64,000 nt of DNA from Sinorhizobium mexicanum (GCF_013488225.1 NZ_CP041241.1:1869676-1933675); one strand, 5' to 3'. Counted from the first letter of the stretch, positions 34,166 to 43,725 are shown. Notes: generated from the letters alone by a model not told the origin. Made by a program: numbers and translations.

Positions 34166-35179
34166 TTACCCACCGCGGATCGAGGAACGCCAGACGAGAT
34201 CGGCGTTCAGTCTGACCGAATGGTTGCGTGCGGAAGGATCTTCCGCGTCGTCCCTGCCGAGCCACGTCACCGCCTCCCGGGCAATTGCCTCGACCGGCTG
34301 GCCGAACGTCGTCAATTGATAGGACGACCAGGCCGCCTGTTCGATATCGTCGAATCCGGCAACGCAGAGCTGATCCGGGATGGAAATCGAGAACTGATGC
34401 CGGGCGGCGTCCATGAAGCCGCAGGCGATGAGATCGGTTGCGCAGAAAACGGCATCGGGCCGCTCGCTGAGCGTGAGCAACCGCTGTGCCAACACGCGGC
34501 CGCTTTCATAGCCGGTCGATCCGTAGCGCTCGACGACGACCTCGACGCCCATGGTCTTCGCCGCCGTGACGAAGCCGTGCTCACGCGCCATCAGGCTCGG
34601 CGTTCCGGCCTCGGAATTGGCAAAGGCAAGGCGACGGCAGCCGGCGCGCAGGAAGGCGGTGACAAGTCGGCCCGCGGCGGCGGCGTCATCGAGATTGATC
34701 CTGAGCGGCCCTTCCTGATCGTCGTCACGGTTGATCAGCACAAGTCGCTGGCCGTTCTTGAGGCAGAGCTGGGTGATCGACTTGTCGGGCATTCCCGACA
34801 GGATGATCGACGCGTCGGCGCGATACCGGATCGCCTGCCTGAGCGCGAGATCGACGCTGCCGTCGGACCGGTCGGTGTTGACCAGCATGGCGATCTTGCC
34901 GGCATCCTGCAATTGCTGTGTCACCGCCCGGATCAGGCTCGATCGGTATGGCGTGCCCATGTCGGAAACGATGAGGCAGACGATGCCGCTCTCGTTCAGC
35001 ATCAGCCCGCGGGCGAGATGATTAACGTGATAGCCAAGCGCTTCCGCCGCTTCCACCACCCTGCGCCGCGTCTCCGGCGAGACGCTGGCTCCAGGCGTGA
35101 AGGTGCGCGAAACAGCGGAGCGGGAGACACCCGCCCGCTCGGCAACCTCCTGAGCGCTGACGAAAGGTTTTTGCGACAT
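34166..35179 (-). CDS. LacI family regulator of the adjacent sugar-phosphate-type ABC operon
   Basis: 337 aa. N-terminal helix-turn-helix (SAQEVAERAGVSRSAVSRTFTPGASVSPETRRRVVEAAEALGYHVN) and a periplasmic-binding-protein-like effector domain. Divergent from the ABC transporter genes. Three TTGCA-N6-TGCAA operators lie in the shared intergenic region, pointing to autoregulation plus repression of the importer. Confidence 0.93.
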   Translation of the reverse strand: MSQKPFVSAQEVAERAGVSRSAVSRTFTPGASVSPETRRRVVEAAEALGYHVNHLARGLMLNESGIVCLIVSDMGTPYRSSLIRAVTQQLQDAGKIAMLVNTDRSDGSVDLALRQAIRYRADASIILSGMPDKSITQLCLKNGQRLVLINRDDDQEGPLRINLDDAAAAGRLVTAFLRAGCRRLAFANSEAGTPSLMAREHGFVTAAKTMGVEVVVERYGSTGYESGRVLAQRLLTLSERPDAVFCATDLIACGFMDAARHQFSISIPDQLCVAGFDDIEQAAWSSYQLTTFGQPVEAIAREAVTWLGRDDAEDPSARNHSVRLNADLVWRSSIRGG

Positions 35180-35215
35180 GATAGCCTGATTTGCTCACAG
35201 CCCTTGCACAAAGAA

Positions 35216-35241
35216 TTGCACAATTTTGCAAATGCGTGCAA
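35216..35241. promoter_or_regulatory. Two overlapping LacI-type operators
   Basis: TTGCA-CAATTT-TGCAA (35216-35231) and TTGCA-AATGCG-TGCAA (35226-35241). Both are perfect in their 5-bp arms and share TGCAA/TTGCA bases. Confidence 0.8.
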
Positions 35242-35284
35242 GCGATCTGTGCCGGCGAACTGGCGATGTTATCGGAGAAACATG

Positions 35285-35290
35285 TTGACA
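35285..35290 (+). promoter_or_regulatory. Probable -35 element of the ABC operon
   Basis: TTGACA, with a weak -10 about 17 nt on. The operator at 35314-35329 would overlap the transcription start. Confidence 0.4.
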
Positions 35291-35313
35291 GTTAAAATCT
35301 CCTCATGCAGCAT

Positions 35314-35329
35314 TTGCACGCGCTTGCAA
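35314..35329. promoter_or_regulatory. Third LacI-type operator, proximal to the ABC operon
   Basis: TTGCA-CGCGCT-TGCAA, same arms and spacing as the pair at 35216-35241. Centre to centre about 93-98 bp, allowing repression by looping. Confidence 0.8.
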
Positions 35330-35372
35330 TAGTGCCCGGCATGGAGGCGCCGGCTCAATCTGGGAGGAAATC

Positions 35373-36401
35373 ATGGGTTTGGTTAAAATGGCTGCGGCAA
35401 CTTTTGCCGCGGGTGCGACTTTCTTTGCCTTTTCCGCGCATGCCGAAGGAACCCTCAATCTCATCTGCTCGGCGGACGTGGTGATCTGCGAACAGATGGA
35501 AGGCGCCTTCGAAAAGGAGACCGGCGTTTCGGTCAACATGGTTCGCCTTTCGTCCGGTGAAACCTATGCCAAGATCCGCGCCGAGGCGCGTAACCCGAAG
35601 ACCGATATCTGGTGGGCAGGCACCGGCGACCCACACCTGCAGGCCGCGTCCGAGGGGCTGACGCTCGAATACAAGTCGCCGATGCTCGGCGAGCTGCAGG
35701 ACTGGGCGGTCAAGCAGGCCGAGAGCGCCGGCTACCGCACGGTCGGCGTTTATGCGGGAGCACTCGGCTGGGGCTATAACACCGAAATCTTCAAGCAGAA
35801 GAACCTCAAGGAACCCAAGTGCTGGGCCGACCTGCTGGATGCGTCGTACAAGGGCGAAATCCAGATCGCCAACCCGAACTCGTCCGGCACCGCCTATACC
35901 GCACTGGCGACACTCGTCCAGATCATGGGCGAGGACCAGGCCTTCGATTACCTGAAGAAGCTCAACGACAACGTCTCGCAATACACCAAATCCGGCTCGG
36001 CACCGGTGAAGGCGGCCGCCCGCGGCGAAACCGCGATCGGGGTCGTCTTCATGCATGACGCGGTGGCGCAGACCGTCGAAGGTTTCCCGGTAAAGTCGGT
36101 GGCGCCCTGCGAGGGCACCGGCTACGAGATCGGCTCCATGTCGATCATCAAGGGCGCAAAGAACCTCGACAATGCCAAGAAGTGGTATGACTGGGCGCTC
36201 TCGGCCGCTGTGCAGTCGAAGATGAAGGAGGCAAAATCCTTCCAGCTCCCGTCGAACAAGACGGCGGAAGTTCCGAAGGAGGCGCCGAAGTTCGAGGATA
36301 TCAAGCTGATCGACTACGACTTCAAGACCTATGGCGATCCGGCCAAGCGCAAGGCACTGCTGGAGCGCTGGGACAGGGAGATCGGCGCCAACGCGAACTG
36401 A
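35373..36401 (+). CDS. AfuA/FbpA-type ABC substrate-binding protein
   Basis: 342 aa with signal peptide (to AHA-EGTLN, about residue 25). It belongs to the group I ferric/sugar-phosphate binding family (LNLICSADVVICEQMEGAFEKETGVSV, RLSSGETYAKIRAEARNPKTDIWWAGTGDPHLQAASEG). Relatives such as AfuA were first named for iron but bind hexose phosphates. The two Cys in ICSADVVIC could form a disulfide. With a phosphatase gene at the operon end, a phosphorylated sugar or polyol is more likely than iron; this is inference. Confidence 0.88.
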   Translation: MGLVKMAAATFAAGATFFAFSAHAEGTLNLICSADVVICEQMEGAFEKETGVSVNMVRLSSGETYAKIRAEARNPKTDIWWAGTGDPHLQAASEGLTLEYKSPMLGELQDWAVKQAESAGYRTVGVYAGALGWGYNTEIFKQKNLKEPKCWADLLDASYKGEIQIANPNSSGTAYTALATLVQIMGEDQAFDYLKKLNDNVSQYTKSGSAPVKAAARGETAIGVVFMHDAVAQTVEGFPVKSVAPCEGTGYEIGSMSIIKGAKNLDNAKKWYDWALSAAVQSKMKEAKSFQLPSNKTAEVPKEAPKFEDIKLIDYDFKTYGDPAKRKALLERWDREIGANAN

Positions 36402-36421
36402 TCCCCCGTATTCCGGGGGAT
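36401..36421 (+). terminator. Hairpin directly after the binding-protein gene
   Basis: ATCCCCCG-TATTC-CGGGGGAT, 8-bp stem beginning at the last base of the stop codon. Confidence 0.5.
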
Positions 36422-36452
36422 TGTGCCGGCGGCTCCCGCCAGCCGGCCGAAA

Positions 36453-36486
36453 CCTCCCCACCGCGCGGAACCGCGCGGTGGGGAGG
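36453..36486 (+). terminator. Long perfect hairpin between binding protein and permease genes
   Basis: CCTCCCCACCGCGCGG / CCGCGCGGTGGGGAGG with a 2-nt loop and no T-run. Such hairpins commonly stabilise the binding-protein mRNA and lower permease expression. Confidence 0.6.
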
Positions 36487-36593
36487 TTGGCGACACATGA
36501 CGCTACACTTTCTTGCAAATCGGTCGCATCGATGCCTGGATTGACCCGGGCGCGCTTCTCGCGACCCCGGAAGGCCCGAGGCAAACGCGATCC

Positions 36594-38822
36594 ATGGAAC
36601 ATCGCAATCGCAGACTGAATATCGTCCTCGCCCTCGGGCTCGCGGCTTTCCTTTTGCTGCCCTGGTACCGCATCGAGGGCGGCTTCTTCGGCCTCGGTTG
36701 GCTTGCCGATTTTCCGGGCGACGCGTCGGTTTCGCCCGGCCTGATGCAGATCGCGAACGGTCGGTGGTGGCTTGCGGCTCCGGCGCTGATGCTCATTCTC
36801 GCCGGTGCGTGCCGCTTCGTCGGTGATGCGCAGTCGCGCGGCGCTCTCCTCGCCTGGACCGGCGCACTCGGGATCGTATTTCTCGCGCTGCAAGGCCTGG
36901 CGATCGGCTTTACCGGCTGGACCTGGACGATCAGCGAAACGCTTTTCGGCACGCTTGCGGACGGGCAGCCCTCGATGGGCGCGGGTGCGGTGCTCTCGGC
37001 GCTCGTCTTCGTTCTCATCTTTTCCTTCGGCCTTGCCGAACGCGGTGTAATGAAGGGCGACGCCTTCGTCGTCAGCGCGATTTCCCTGCTCGTCTTTCTC
37101 GTCGCTGTCTTCGTCTTCTATCCGGTAGGCAGCATGCTCGTCGGCGCCTTCCAGGATTTCGACGGCTCGTTCAACCCGGACGGCTTCACCCGCAACATCG
37201 TCGACCCGTCGATCTGGAGCCTCGACTGCGTCATCGGCGGAGCGCGCTGCGGCGTCGCCTGGCGCACCTTCTGGCTGGCGATCATGACGGCAAGCGGATC
37301 GACCATTCTCGGGCTCGCCTTCGCTCTCGTCGCCACCCGCACCGGCTTCCGCTACAAGAAGAGCCTGCGGCTCCTGACGGTGCTGCCGATCATCACGCCG
37401 CCCTTCGTCGTCGGCCTCGCGCTGACCCTGCTCTTCGGCCGCTCGGGCGTCGCGACGCAGGCGATGTCGGCGCTGCTGGGTATCGAACCGGGCCGCTGGC
37501 TCTACGGCCTCACCGGCATCTGGATCGCCCAGGTCCTGTCCTTCACGCCGATCTCGTTCCTCGTGCTGATCGGTGTCGTCGAGGGCGTCAGCCCGTCGAT
37601 GGAGGAAGCCTCGCAGACGCTGAGAGCCGACCGCTGGCGGACCTTCTGGCGCGTCTCGCTGCCGTCGATGAAGCCCGGGCTCGCCAATGCCTTCCTCATC
37701 GGCTTCATCGAAAGCATGGCGGATTTCGGCAATCCGCTGGTGCTCGGCGGCAGCCACGGCGTGCTGTCGACGGAAATCTTCTTCGCCGTCGTCGGCTCGC
37801 AGAATGATCCCTCCCGCGCCGCGGTGCTTGCGATCATCCTGCTCTCATTCACGCTTGCAGCCTTCCTCGCCCAGCGCCTCTGGCTTTCGGGGAAGAATTT
37901 CTCGACCGTCACCGGCAAGGGTGACAGCGGCGTGCATGCGGCCCTCCCCCGCTCGGTCTCGGTCGGCGTTCATGCGCTGGTCATCCCCTGGGCGCTCTTC
38001 ACCCTCGTCGTCTACGGCATGATCCTGGTCGGCGGTTTCGTGAAGACCTGGGGGCTCGACAATACGCTGACGCTCGAACACTACATCCAGGCCTTCTCGA
38101 TCGAATTCCGCGACGGCGCCATTGCCTGGACGGGCGTTGCCTGGAACTCGTTCTGGACGACGATGGAAATCGCCCTCGTTTCGGCGCCGCTGACGGCCGC
38201 CGTCGGTCTTCTCACCGCCTATCTGATCGTGCGCCAGAAATTTGCCGGCCGCGAGCTCTTCGAATTCGCGCTGATGATGAGCTTTGCCATTCCGGGCACG
38301 GTCATCGGCATCAGCTACATCATGGCCTTCAACCTGCCGCCGCTGGAGATGACCGGCAGCGCGCTGATCCTGATCGCCTGCTTCGTGTTCCGCAACATGC
38401 CGGTCGGCGTGCGTGGCGGCGTCGCGGCGATGAGCCAGCTTGACCGCAGCCTCGACGAAGCTTCGTTGACGCTTCGGGCCGACAGCTTCCGCACGATCCG
38501 CAAGGTGATCCTGCCGCTGCTCCGGCCGGCGATCACCGCCGCCCTCGTCTATTCCTTCGTGCGCGCCATCACCTCGATCAGCGCCGTCATCTTCCTGGTC
38601 AGCGCCGAATACAACATGGCGACCTCCTATATCGTCGGCCTCGTCGAAAACGGCGAATACGGCGTCGCGATCGCCTATTCCTCGATGCTGATCCTGGTCA
38701 TGATCGCCGTCATTGCCGGCTTCCAATTCCTTGTCGGCGAGCGGCGGCTGAGGCGCGAGAACCGCGTGCAGTCGCTTGCCGCAACCACGCCCGCTTCCCT
38801 TCGCCAGGAGAAAACCGCATGA
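36594..38822 (+). CDS. AfuB/FbpB-type ABC permease, two fused permease domains
   Basis: 742 aa. Two binding-protein-dependent permease units, each with an EAA loop: MEEASQTLRADRWRTFWRVSLPSMKPG and LDEASLTLRADSFRTIRKVILPLLRPA. There are about 14-16 helices. The first 160 residues form an extra hydrophobic region before the first permease domain. The start at 36594 follows a weak GAGG. The stop overlaps the ATPase start as ATGA. Confidence 0.9.
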   Translation: MEHRNRRLNIVLALGLAAFLLLPWYRIEGGFFGLGWLADFPGDASVSPGLMQIANGRWWLAAPALMLILAGACRFVGDAQSRGALLAWTGALGIVFLALQGLAIGFTGWTWTISETLFGTLADGQPSMGAGAVLSALVFVLIFSFGLAERGVMKGDAFVVSAISLLVFLVAVFVFYPVGSMLVGAFQDFDGSFNPDGFTRNIVDPSIWSLDCVIGGARCGVAWRTFWLAIMTASGSTILGLAFALVATRTGFRYKKSLRLLTVLPIITPPFVVGLALTLLFGRSGVATQAMSALLGIEPGRWLYGLTGIWIAQVLSFTPISFLVLIGVVEGVSPSMEEASQTLRADRWRTFWRVSLPSMKPGLANAFLIGFIESMADFGNPLVLGGSHGVLSTEIFFAVVGSQNDPSRAAVLAIILLSFTLAAFLAQRLWLSGKNFSTVTGKGDSGVHAALPRSVSVGVHALVIPWALFTLVVYGMILVGGFVKTWGLDNTLTLEHYIQAFSIEFRDGAIAWTGVAWNSFWTTMEIALVSAPLTAAVGLLTAYLIVRQKFAGRELFEFALMMSFAIPGTVIGISYIMAFNLPPLEMTGSALILIACFVFRNMPVGVRGGVAAMSQLDRSLDEASLTLRADSFRTIRKVILPLLRPAITAALVYSFVRAITSISAVIFLVSAEYNMATSYIVGLVENGEYGVAIAYSSMLILVMIAVIAGFQFLVGERRLRRENRVQSLAATTPASLRQEKTA

Positions 38823-39880
38823 GCATCGAAGGTCCCGGTTCCGTCGTCTTTCGGAACGTCCGCAAAGCGTTCGGCGCCTTCACGGCCATTCACGACCTGT
38901 CGCTGACGATCGAGCCCGGCACGCTGGTGACGCTGCTCGGCCCGTCCGGCTGCGGCAAGACGACGACACTCAGGATGCTGGCCGGCCTCGAGCATCCGAC
39001 ATCCGGCCGTATCCTGATCGGCGGCAGGGACGTGACGATGTTGCCGGCGAACGAACGTGACGTTTCCATGGTCTTCCAGTCCTACGCCTTGTTTCCGCAC
39101 ATGACGGCGCTCGACAACGTCGCCTACGGCCTCGAATCGTCGGGGTTGAAGCGCAAGGAGGCACGCGAGCGGGCCGAGGACGGGCTGGCGCTCGTCGGTC
39201 TTGCCGGCATGGGCGGGCGCCTGCCGGCGGAGCTTTCCGGCGGACAGCAGCAGCGTGTCGCTGTCGCCCGCGCGCTGGTGCTCGAACCGCAGGTTCTGCT
39301 TCTCGACGAGCCGCTGTCGAATCTCGACGCGCGGCTGCGCCGCCGTGTCAGGACGGAGATCCGCGAACTGCAGCAGCGGCTCGGCTTCACCGCCGTCTAC
39401 GTCACCCACGACCAGGACGAGGCGCTGGCCGTTTCCGACCGCATCATCGTCATGAAGGACGGCCACATCGCCCAGGAAGGCGCGCCGCGCGATCTCTACG
39501 AAGCACCGGCATCCGCCTTCATCGCCGACTTCATGGGCGAGGCAAATGTCGTTTCCTGCGATATCCTCGGCGTCGAGGGAGGCGATGCGACGATCCGCGT
39601 CGAGGCCCTGACCCATCGCGTGCCGGGGCGCGACATTCGGCCCGGGCCGGCGAAGCTCGCCGTGCGGCCGAACGCGATCACGCTGGAACCGGCAAAAGAC
39701 GGCGCGTTTTCCGGCCGCATCACCCACGCCGCCTATCTCGGCGATCATGTCGAATACGAGGTGAAGACGGCCGCTGGCACGCTCTTCGTTGTCGATCCCG
39801 CCGTCGAAAGAGCACTGGCTCCGGCGACGGAGGTCGCGATCGGCTTCAAGGGGCGTGGCATCGCCATTATCAGCGGTTGA
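38819..39880 (+). CDS. AfuC/FbpC/PotA-type ABC ATPase
   Basis: 353 aa. Walker A GPSGCGKTT, Q-loop VFQSYALFPH, signature LSGGQQQRVA, Walker [13 protein letters not shown] and H-loop VYVTHDQDEA; the C-terminal TOBE domain follows (residues 240-353). Energises uptake with the upstream permease. Translationally coupled to it. Confidence 0.95.
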   Translation: MSIEGPGSVVFRNVRKAFGAFTAIHDLSLTIEPGTLVTLLGPSGCGKTTTLRMLAGLEHPTSGRILIGGRDVTMLPANERDVSMVFQSYALFPHMTALDNVAYGLESSGLKRKEARERAEDGLALVGLAGMGGRLPAELSGGQQQRVAVARALVLEPQVLLLDEPLSNLDARLRRRVRTEIRELQQRLGFTAVYVTHDQDEALAVSDRIIVMKDGHIAQEGAPRDLYEAPASAFIADFMGEANVVSCDILGVEGGDATIRVEALTHRVPGRDIRPGPAKLAVRPNAITLEPAKDGAFSGRITHAAYLGDHVEYEVKTAAGTLFVVDPAVERALAPATEVAIGFKGRGIAIISG

Positions 39881-39932
39881 GCTCGCATCGTGCGAGAAAC
39901 GGAATTATCAAACCAGAACCAAGGAAAGCTTC

Positions 39933-40733
39933 ATGACGTCACACGACCCCTCCGGGCTCGAAACCCGACTGGCTCTCGCCGAAGCGGTGGCACGCGAGGC
40001 GGGCGCTGTCGCGCTCGACTATTTCAGCCGGCGCGAGACGCTGGTCATCGAGACCAAGCGGGATCCGCAGGATGTCGTCTCGATCGCCGATCGCGAAGTG
40101 GAAATGCTGATCCGTGCCCGTTTCGCGGAGGCCTATCCCGACGATGGCGTGCTCGGCGAGGAATACGGGCTGGAGCCGGGACGCTCCGGCTTCACCTGGG
40201 TCATCGACCCGATCGACGGCACCAGTCCCTTCGTCAACGGCATGCCGAACTGGTGCGTTTCGATCGCCCTCCTCCATGACGGCGTTCCGGTCGTCGGCGT
40301 GATCTCGGCGCCCTGCCACGACGAACTTTATGCCGCAGCACTCGGGCGGGGTGCGCGGCTCAACGGCAAGCCGTTGTCGCTCGACGCGTCACGCACCATT
40401 CGCAACGCCGTCACCGGCATCGGCGCCAACAATCACGTGACGCCGGCATCCGTCGGCAAGATGGTCGAGAAGCTGCTGGAAGCCGGCGGCAATTTCGTGC
40501 GCAACGGATCCGGCGCGCTGATGCTCGCCTATGTCGCCGCCGGCCGCCTGGTCGGCTATTACGAGCCTTATATGCACGCCTGGGACTGCCTCGCCGGCTA
40601 TTGCCTCGTCAAGGAAGCGGGCGGCTGGTACCTGCCCTTCCCCGTCGAGGGCGAGCGTCTGACCAAGGGCGCTGCCGTTCTCGCTGCGGCGCCCAGCGCG
40701 ATCGAAGACCTGCGCAAGGTGGCGGGCATCTGA
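39933..40733 (+). CDS. Inositol monophosphatase family protein
   Basis: 266 aa. Mg-dependent phosphatase of the IMPase/HisN/CysQ family. Metal-site motifs: GEEYG (Glu), WVIDPIDGTSPFVNGMP, and the late HAWDCLAGYCLVKEAGG (Asp). ATG at 39933 preceded by AAGGAAAG, 52 nt after the ATPase. As last gene of a LacI-controlled importer it may dephosphorylate the imported substrate in the cytoplasm; histidinol phosphatase activity is the main alternative. Confidence 0.9.
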   Translation: MTSHDPSGLETRLALAEAVAREAGAVALDYFSRRETLVIETKRDPQDVVSIADREVEMLIRARFAEAYPDDGVLGEEYGLEPGRSGFTWVIDPIDGTSPFVNGMPNWCVSIALLHDGVPVVGVISAPCHDELYAAALGRGARLNGKPLSLDASRTIRNAVTGIGANNHVTPASVGKMVEKLLEAGGNFVRNGSGALMLAYVAAGRLVGYYEPYMHAWDCLAGYCLVKEAGGWYLPFPVEGERLTKGAAVLAAAPSAIEDLRKVAGI

Positions 40734-41145
40734 GCGGCGGGGCTCGAAACCGGCGATCGAATTCGGAGGCGTCGAAGCGGTCAACAACGACAAACATAGC
40801 CGATTCCAATGGGTTAGCAGAAGATGGCGGCGGAGGTCCTGCGCTTGGGCGGGACCCGTTGGCTTACTGCCCTCTTCGTCCGAGGCTCAATCGCTCGGTG
40901 GCAATGGTTGTCCGCCGGGCCAAACATCTCGTTCGCAGCCTCAGGGAAGACGCGAGGCGGATTTCAATGAACAATCCACAAAAACCGAGTGTCGCGGGAT
41001 TTCTTGAATCAGGTCCGATTTGGGCGTAAAATTACACAGCAATTCAAAGCGTTACAGCGACCGTGCGAACTGAGGAGGCCGGAGCTGAAACGTCAGGCGC
41101 ACGCGAGGGGTAACGCTTTGTCAAGCTTCATACGTGGAGGTTGTC
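40734..41145. other. Intergenic stretch without a recognisable gene
   Basis: No supported coding frame. Around 41040-41065 (TTCAAAGCGTTACAGCGACCG) there is a fragment resembling the left end of the type A repeat. Otherwise nothing stands out. Confidence 0.5.
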
Positions 41146-41505
41146 ATGGTAAACACTCTCATGGCGGGAAAAAGGGCCCAGGACTGGGCCAATCTGGTCC
41201 TGGCGGTGTGCTTGTTCCTCTCTCCCTGGGTCATCGGTTTTGCGGCTGAGCCCGTGCCGACCTGGAATGCCTGGATCGCCGGCATCGTGCTCGGCGCACT
41301 GGCGGTTGCAGCGCTTTCGGCCTTCGCAGAATGGGAGGAATGGGTGAACGTGGTGATCGGCCTGTGGCTGATCGTTTCTCCCTGGCTGCTCGGCTTCATG
41401 GCGAACATGAACGCGATGTGGACGCATGTCATCCTTGGCGTGCTCGTCGCGGCACTGTCGGCCTGGGCTGTCTGGGACTATCGGCACCCGCATTCGGCTG
41501 CCTAA
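41146..41505 (+). CDS. SPW repeat membrane protein
   Basis: 119 aa. Two copies of the SPW motif, LSPWVIGFAAE and VSPWLLGFMAN, each following a helix pair, for four transmembrane helices in all. Function unknown. The ATG at 41146 with GGAGG 5 nt upstream is preferred over a GTG at 41134. Confidence 0.9.
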   Translation: MVNTLMAGKRAQDWANLVLAVCLFLSPWVIGFAAEPVPTWNAWIAGIVLGALAVAALSAFAEWEEWVNVVIGLWLIVSPWLLGFMANMNAMWTHVILGVLVAALSAWAVWDYRHPHSAA

Positions 41506-41518
41506 TGGATGTCGCCCA

Positions 41519-41700
41519 AAGCACGCAGCGGTTTTGGGGCAACGACATGCATGAAAACAAAGACCTAAAGCGCGTTGCATGACGCCGTTCGAACGCGACG
41601 CGCTTAGATCGCGATGATTTGGGTCGAATCGACCCAAATCATAAGCGTGATCGATGCTGATAAGTTGAGACGCGATCGTGCGTTCAGAAAAACGCGCAAC
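41519..41700. repeat. RIME-like mosaic repeat, type C variant
   Basis: GCAGCGGTTTTGGGGCAACG, GACATGCATGAAAAC, AAGACCTAAAGCGCG. These are followed by the inverted pair GATGATTTGGGTCG / CGACCCAAATCATAAGCGTGATC and a truncated right end. Lies at the tail of the thu operon. Confidence 0.65.
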
Positions 41701-41773
41701 GCGTCAGTCATTCTTCAGTTGCGAGCAATCCCCGCTTCCAGCGGAACCGGCCGGAAGCAGGAGTGTTGTATCG

Positions 41774-42862
41774 TCAACCTCCGACGACCGCACGTTTCTC
41801 CTCGACCGAAGGCACGTCCGCGACCTCCAGTTCACGCCGCTCTCTTTCGGTTTCGATGGCGACATCGAGCACTTTCTGCAGATCGGCGGCATGACGGAAG
41901 TTGGGCTCGACAGCCTGACGTTCGGCGACCGCCGCGGCGAAGCGCTGGTAATTGGTCGGCACCGTCCCGGCATCGAGGTCGCGCCAGATCGCCTTTTCGA
42001 CATCGGGGCCAAGGCAGGCCTTGAGGAGCGATCCGTCCGGCGTATGGAACACCTCCAGCGCACCCTTGTCGCCGTGCAGCCTGAGCCTCAACTCGTTGAG
42101 ATGCCCCGTCGCCCAACGGCTGGCGTGGATTACGCCCATCGCGCCGTTTTCGAACTCCGCCGTCATCGCGAAGCTGTCATTGGCGTCGAGATCGTATTCG
42201 CCGATGCGGTTGTCGGGCGCCTTGTCGAACGCCTTCAGCCGGGCAAAGACCCGCTCGACCGTGCTGCCGGCGCCATAGCCGGCAAAGTCGAGGATGTGGA
42301 TGCCGACGTCGCCGAGCACGCCGTTGGAGCCGTGTTTGGTCGACAGCCGCCACAGCCATTTCGATTCGCTCGCCCAGTCGCCCCACGCCTTCGACACCAG
42401 CCAGCTCTGCAAGTAGGAGGCTTCGAGATGGCGCACCCTGCCGATTTCGCCGGCCAGCACCAGTTCCCGCGCACGCTGAAGCGGCGCGACATTGCGGTAG
42501 GTGAGGTTCACCATGTTGACGACACCGGCGCGCTCCGCGGCTTCGGCCATTTCGGCGGCCTTGTCGTAGTTTTCCGCCAGCGGCTTTTCGCACAGCACGT
42601 GCTTGCCGGCGGCGATCAGCGCCAGCGTCGTCGGGTGATGGGCCTTGTCCGGGGTGACGTTGGTCGCCGCGTCGAATTCGCCCCAGGCGATCGCGTCGTC
42701 GAGCGAGGTGAAGACGCGGGCAATGCCGTGCACGTCGGCAAAGGCGCGCGCCCGCGACGGGTCGACATCGACAGCCGCGACAAGTTCGACGCCATCGATC
42801 TTGGCAAAGGCGAGCGCGTGGCTGTTGGCCATGCCGCCGGTTCCGAGAATGAGCAAACGCAT
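41774..42862 (-). CDS. thuB: ThuB, Gfo/Idh/MocA family oxidoreductase
   Basis: 362 aa. NAD(P)-dependent sugar oxidoreductase: Rossmann start RLLILGTGGMANSHALAF, catalytic EKPLAEN, and the C-terminal substrate domain. In S. meliloti ThuA and ThuB convert imported trehalose-type disaccharides to 3-keto derivatives. The ATG at 42862 has GAGG upstream; an ATG at 42874 overlapping the thuA stop (ATGA) is an equally fair start. Last gene of the operon. Confidence 0.9.
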   Translation of the reverse strand: MRLLILGTGGMANSHALAFAKIDGVELVAAVDVDPSRARAFADVHGIARVFTSLDDAIAWGEFDAATNVTPDKAHHPTTLALIAAGKHVLCEKPLAENYDKAAEMAEAAERAGVVNMVNLTYRNVAPLQRARELVLAGEIGRVRHLEASYLQSWLVSKAWGDWASESKWLWRLSTKHGSNGVLGDVGIHILDFAGYGAGSTVERVFARLKAFDKAPDNRIGEYDLDANDSFAMTAEFENGAMGVIHASRWATGHLNELRLRLHGDKGALEVFHTPDGSLLKACLGPDVEKAIWRDLDAGTVPTNYQRFAAAVAERQAVEPNFRHAADLQKVLDVAIETERERRELEVADVPSVEEKRAVVGG

Positions 42863-42870
42863 GATGGACC

Positions 42871-43662
42871 TCATCGATATCCTGCTTCGCCGGCCTGGTG
42901 GAGCTTCGGCCCCCGCTCGACGATCGGTTCCAGCGCCTTCTCCACCGGCACGTTCGGCGCGTCGTGGATCGCCTTGTACGTGCCCTGCGGATTGTGCGCC
43001 CATTTCACTGCGTTGCGCAGCACCGTCTGCACAGTCGCGTCATGATAGGTCGGATAGGTTTCGTGACCGGGACGGAAATAGAAGATGTTGCCGGTGCCGC
43101 GCCGCCAGGTCAGCCCCGAGCGGAACACCTCGCCGCCGGCAAACCAGGAGATGAACACCGTCTCCAGCGGCTCCGGCACGGAAAACTGCTCGCCATACAT
43201 CTCTTCGTTTTCCAGCACGAAATTCTCGCCGAGACCCGCAGCGATCGGATGGCGCGGATTGACCACCCAGACGCGCTCGCGCTCGCCCGCCTCGCGCCAT
43301 TTCAGCGCGCAGGGCGTGCCCATCAGCCGCTTGAACACCTTGGAGAAATGGCCGGAGTGGAGCACGATCAGCCCCATGCCCTCCCACACGCGCTTGGCCA
43401 CCCGCTCAACGACGCGGTCGTCGACAGCGCCGTGGTCCTTGTGGCCCCACCAGACGAGCACGTCGGTCGAAACCAGTCGTTCTTCGCTCAACCCGTGCTC
43501 CGGCTCCTGCAAGGTCGCCGTCGTCGCGGCAATCGCGGCGTCCTCGTTCAGCGCCGCCGCGATCGTGTTGTGCATGCCGTTCGGGTAAATCTCCCGAACC
43601 ACCGCATTCGTCTGCTCGTGGATATTCTCACCCCACACGATGGTGTTGATAGCCAAGGTCAT
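42871..43662 (-). CDS. thuA: ThuA, trehalose utilization protein
   Basis: 263 aa. ThuA-like domain with a flavodoxin/class I amidotransferase-like fold ([81 protein letters not shown]). Works with ThuB in oxidising disaccharides. Between thuK and thuB, coupled to thuB. Confidence 0.93.
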   Translation of the reverse strand: MTLAINTIVWGENIHEQTNAVVREIYPNGMHNTIAAALNEDAAIAATTATLQEPEHGLSEERLVSTDVLVWWGHKDHGAVDDRVVERVAKRVWEGMGLIVLHSGHFSKVFKRLMGTPCALKWREAGERERVWVVNPRHPIAAGLGENFVLENEEMYGEQFSVPEPLETVFISWFAGGEVFRSGLTWRRGTGNIFYFRPGHETYPTYHDATVQTVLRNAVKWAHNPQGTYKAIHDAPNVPVEKALEPIVERGPKLHQAGEAGYR

Positions 43663-43725
43663 TCTCCTCGTGGTTACTGCATCCGCTGCCGGATGCCCTT
43701 GTCTGGTGGTTAATTTGCGGCGAGG

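Noticed and set aside
35355..37757. 800-aa minus-strand frame opposite the AfuA/AfuB genes
   Set aside because: Crosses three real features including hairpins and a promoter; composition typical of antisense shadows.
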